Positions 61,964 to 64,000 of a stretch of 64,000 nucleotides of DNA are shown here, one piece after another (within the stretch, counting starts at the first letter, position 1; each line of letters opens with the position of its first letter). Made by a program: the position numbers and the translations under genes. The notes below the pieces were generated by a model. That model ran no database searches, was not told where the DNA came from, and saw only the letters and a program-made list of their open reading frames with translations. The stretch is from assembly GCF_002608565.1 (NCBI RefSeq), contig NZ_LIXM01000007.1, positions 62,001-126,000 on the forward strand, in the 5' to 3' direction. Source of the DNA: Vibrio sp. PID17_43 (GTDB lineage Bacteria > Pseudomonadota > Gammaproteobacteria > Enterobacterales > Vibrionaceae).

Positions 61964-63298
61964 ATGGTTGGGCAGTTTAAGATGGATTCCATTCCTGGGT
62001 CGCTTGTTGTCGTCGGTGGTAACTATGAACCTTGGTTATCAGTATTAGAGCAAGTGGGGTGGAAATGTCACCAAGTGGGGGATTTACGTAAAGCCAACAC
62101 ACTGTTAGAAGATATTGGGCCATGCATTGGCATCGTCGATCTCAGTCATGATGAATTCAGCTTGAATGGATTGGCAAACTTAGTGAGTTCTCACAAGCAT
62201 GTTCGTTGGCTAGCATTTATCCGCGAGTCACAGCTCGGGGTCGATACTATCTGTCAGTTTATCGTGAACTTCTGTATTGATTTTTTTACTGCACCAATTC
62301 CAGATGCACAGTTGCTGAGTACCATAGGCCATCAGCTTGGTATGCTCAAGATTGAGAAAAAAGTGTGGCCAAGTTTTGGTAACAGTTTAGACATGGGCCT
62401 GATTGGTGAGTCAATCCCAATGAAACGTTTACGAGACCAAGTTAAACGCATTGGTCCTACCGATGTGAGTATCCTAATTTACGGAGAGAGTGGGACGGGC
62501 AAAGAAGCCGTTGCGCGCGCGATTCATAAGGTTTCTTCTCGCTCGCATAAGACGTTTTTGTCTATCAATTGCCGCGCATTGAATGAACAGCGCTTTCAGG
62601 CGGAGGTGTTTGGTATCAATGCTGACCCAAGTATTGGTCCTAGTTTACTAGAGCAAGCTGATGGCGGAACGGTGCTATTGAATGACATTCTAACGATTTC
62701 AAAAGATCAGCAAATGAACCTGCTGAGGTTTCTTCAAGAGGGGACGATTGAAACGAAAGAAGGCATTAAGAATGTTGACGTGCGCATCCTTGCTGCGAAC
62801 TCATCAGATGTAGAAAAAGCACTGATTGATGGTGACTTTAACGAAGAGCTGTATCACTACATCAGTGTATTACGCATTAACGTCCCGAGTTTGAAAGAGC
62901 GTGCAAGTGATATATCGCTACTCGCTCGCTACTATTTGCAAGAGTTTTCAAAAGAGTACAATTCGCAGGCGAAGAGTTTCTCTGAAGATGCACTTAAAGC
63001 CCTGACGCGTTACTTCTGGCCTGGTAATGTACGCGAACTGATGAATCAAGTAAAACGTGCGGTGTTAATGTCTGATAGCATCATGATTGAAGGTATTCAC
63101 CTCGACTTACCGCAACGTAACGAGTCTAAGCGTAGTTTAAAATCGATCCGAGAGAAGAGTGAGCGTGATGCATTGCTGGTGGTTCTTGAGTCGCATTCAG
63201 GTCAGGTATCAAATGCAGCCAAAGAGCTGGGGGTGTCACGCGCAACGATGTACCGTCTGCTCAATAAGCACAATTTGATTTCAGATCAAACGGTCTAG
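61964..63298 (+). CDS. vpsR: Biofilm regulator VpsR (CpsR in V. parahaemolyticus)
   Basis: NtrC-family master activator of Vibrio exopolysaccharide genes, responding to c-di-GMP in V. cholerae. 444 residues. Receiver domain 1-120 with Asp59 in IGIVDLSHDEFSLNG. AAA+ domain about 150-375 with Walker A YGESGTGKEAVA. The sigma-54-contact motif GAFTGA is missing: the place reads EVFGINADPSIGPSLLEQADGG. Walker B is GGTVLLNDI, with Asn where NtrC proteins have Asp. Fis-type helix-turn-helix at the end (VSNAAKELGVSRATMYRLLNKHNLI). Adjacent to lysS, as in V. cholerae. Confidence 0.95.
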   Translation: MVGQFKMDSIPGSLVVVGGNYEPWLSVLEQVGWKCHQVGDLRKANTLLEDIGPCIGIVDLSHDEFSLNGLANLVSSHKHVRWLAFIRESQLGVDTICQFIVNFCIDFFTAPIPDAQLLSTIGHQLGMLKIEKKVWPSFGNSLDMGLIGESIPMKRLRDQVKRIGPTDVSILIYGESGTGKEAVARAIHKVSSRSHKTFLSINCRALNEQRFQAEVFGINADPSIGPSLLEQADGGTVLLNDILTISKDQQMNLLRFLQEGTIETKEGIKNVDVRILAANSSDVEKALIDGDFNEELYHYISVLRINVPSLKERASDISLLARYYLQEFSKEYNSQAKSFSEDALKALTRYFWPGNVRELMNQVKRAVLMSDSIMIEGIHLDLPQRNESKRSLKSIREKSERDALLVVLESHSGQVSNAAKELGVSRATMYRLLNKHNLISDQTV

Positions 63299-63315
63299 TG
63301 ATGGCAGAATAGCGT

Positions 63316-63342
63316 AAGGGGACGTATCGTTCCCTTTTTTTA
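63316..63342 (+). terminator. Terminator after vpsR
   Basis: AAGGGGACG, TAT, CGTTCCCTT (one G-U), then a T run, 18 bases after the vpsR stop. Confidence 0.85.
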
Positions 63343-63470
63343 TTCCGATTATGGTTTTTATAAAATCTCACAAGTAACCCATTCTTTGGGTGAATGTGTT
63401 ATTTCAAAATGCATATGCAACCGATATGTGAAAATTTAATTTGTTTTTTGCTAGAAAGAAAAAACGCGGG

Positions 63471-63498
63471 TTGATAATTACGCAGGGTTGCTTACAAT
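63471..63498 (+). promoter_or_regulatory. Sigma-70 promoter before the 34-residue ORF
   Basis: TTGATA at 63471-63476 and TACAAT at 63493-63498 with a 16-base spacer, five of six in each. RNA would start near 63505, about 60 bases before the tiny ORF. A small hairpin AACTC-ATA-GAGTT is near 63508. Confidence 0.6.
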
Positions 63499-63563
63499 TT
63501 AACCGTAACTCATAGAGTTATATCATTTCAATCACGGATTAATTTTTAGCTAGGAGGCGCAAG

Positions 63564-63668
63564 ATGAAACAATGTGTTGTTAACACCACTGCTTGCGCTG
63601 ATCGTATGCCTGTCGTTCGTCTAACCATTAAGACGGTCAAACAGGATACAACAGGCTCATTCGATTAA
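63564..63668 (+). CDS. Candidate 34-residue protein, upstream of DUF1127
   Basis: Starts at ATG 63564, after a strong TAGGAGG that ends seven bases before it. The product has 34 residues: MKQCVVNTTACADRMPVVRL then TIKTVKQDTTGSFD. Two Cys, no signal peptide or membrane segment. It is 130 bases ahead of a DUF1127 gene and has its own promoter, so it could be a first cistron or a leader. I do not recognise it. Confidence 0.5.
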   Translation: MKQCVVNTTACADRMPVVRLTIKTVKQDTTGSFD

Positions 63669-63798
63669 ATTAATCCGTCACCTATCAATCTCACTAGGCT
63701 GCGGAAAAGTAGCGGCTTAGTCTCAGCAGACTCCCTCTGTTTAAAACTCGCACTATTTTTCCCCAGTCGATCATTTATCGTAATTTGGAGAAAACATT

Positions 63799-64000
63799 AT
63801 GCGTCATTCTATCTATTTGAAACTGGCTACTTTGCTAGTAAAGGCAGACCTAAAACGTGAGGAAAAACAGTGGCAGAGAACGGTTCGTCGCAGTAGTCAT
63901 AACATTCCATGGACGAACGAACATCTGTTGAGAGACATAGGTTTGGACAAAGAACGCCGTTCAACTCATAGCAGCATTCCTGATGTCGTTAAAGTTGAGC
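63799..64000 (+). CDS. DUF1127 domain protein, cut by the window end
   Basis: 67 residues so far from ATG 63799, after TTGGAG; the frame is open to the last base, so the end is outside the window. WTNEHLLRDIGLDKERR, near residues 38-54, is the DUF1127 core (LRDIGL). The family holds small, basic proteins, some of which bind RNA or take part in phosphate and nitrogen responses. A possible small cistron lies before it. Confidence 0.78.
   Translation, partial: MRHSIYLKLATLLVKADLKREEKQWQRTVRRSSHNIPWTNEHLLRDIGLDKERRSTHSSIPDVVKVE

Overview
The window is a piece of the main chromosome of a gamma-proteobacterium of the genus Vibrio, most likely the Harveyi clade (V. parahaemolyticus, V. alginolyticus, V. 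harveyi and relatives). The genus call rests on a VpsR-type regulator straight after lysS, a DciA (DUF721) gene between lpxC and secA, a DUF3545 gene, and two adjacent but different glutamate synthase gene pairs. It is ordinary housekeeping chromosome: I see no rRNA, tRNA, insertion sequence, prophage, integron or CRISPR array.

Layout. 1-3.3 kb: end of the division/envelope cluster (ftsA, ftsZ, lpxC). 3.4-8.4 kb: dciA (minus), secA, mutT, dapB. 8.4-13.4 kb: carAB with a promoter, tandem ARG-box-like sites and a TTG start for carA. 13.5-18.9 kb: TauE/SafE exporter, LysR regulator, TRIC channel protein, the minus-strand set mtnN-cobD/cbiB-btuF, and a DUF1499 lipoprotein. 19-31.3 kb: two glutamate synthase operons, both on the minus strand, one of the enteric type and one of a second type, each with a hairpin-rich leader. 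31.9-36.9 kb: yhcC-like radical SAM gene, arcB, a small lipoprotein gene and arcA. 37.2-38.6 kb: DUF3293, RraA-like and outer-membrane-type genes. 39.0-43.9 kb: thrL-thrABC with attenuator. 44-53 kb: grcA, nfo, ung, hemerythrin, DUF3545, sodium:alanine symporter, yaaA, srmB, trmN6. 53.2-54.6 kb: brnQ. 54.6-61.7 kb: fldB, xerD, dsbC, recJ, prfB (with the programmed +1 frameshift), lysS. 62-64 kb: vpsR, a tiny ORF and a DUF1127 gene cut by the window end.

The order joins blocks that are separate in E. coli: gltBD/yhcC/arcB, arcA/thrABC/yaaA/yaaJ, grcA/ung/srmB/trmN6, and fldB-xerD-dsbC-recJ-prfB-lysS. Several genes serve nitrogen and amino-acid supply (two GOGATs, carAB, thrABC, dapB, brnQ, alanine symporter). 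Others serve the anaerobic switch (arcA, arcB, grcA), and FNR-type boxes lie before grcA and between arcA and DUF3293.

I found no clearly new multigene system. The best leads are regulatory. They are the paired hairpin leaders of the two gltB genes, a pair of FNR boxes before grcA with centres 53 bp apart, tandem ARG boxes before carA, and two tiny ORFs with strong ribosome binding sites. Others are a lipobox on DsbC and inverted repeats upstream of vpsR. All calls come from reading the sequence; no database search was run.
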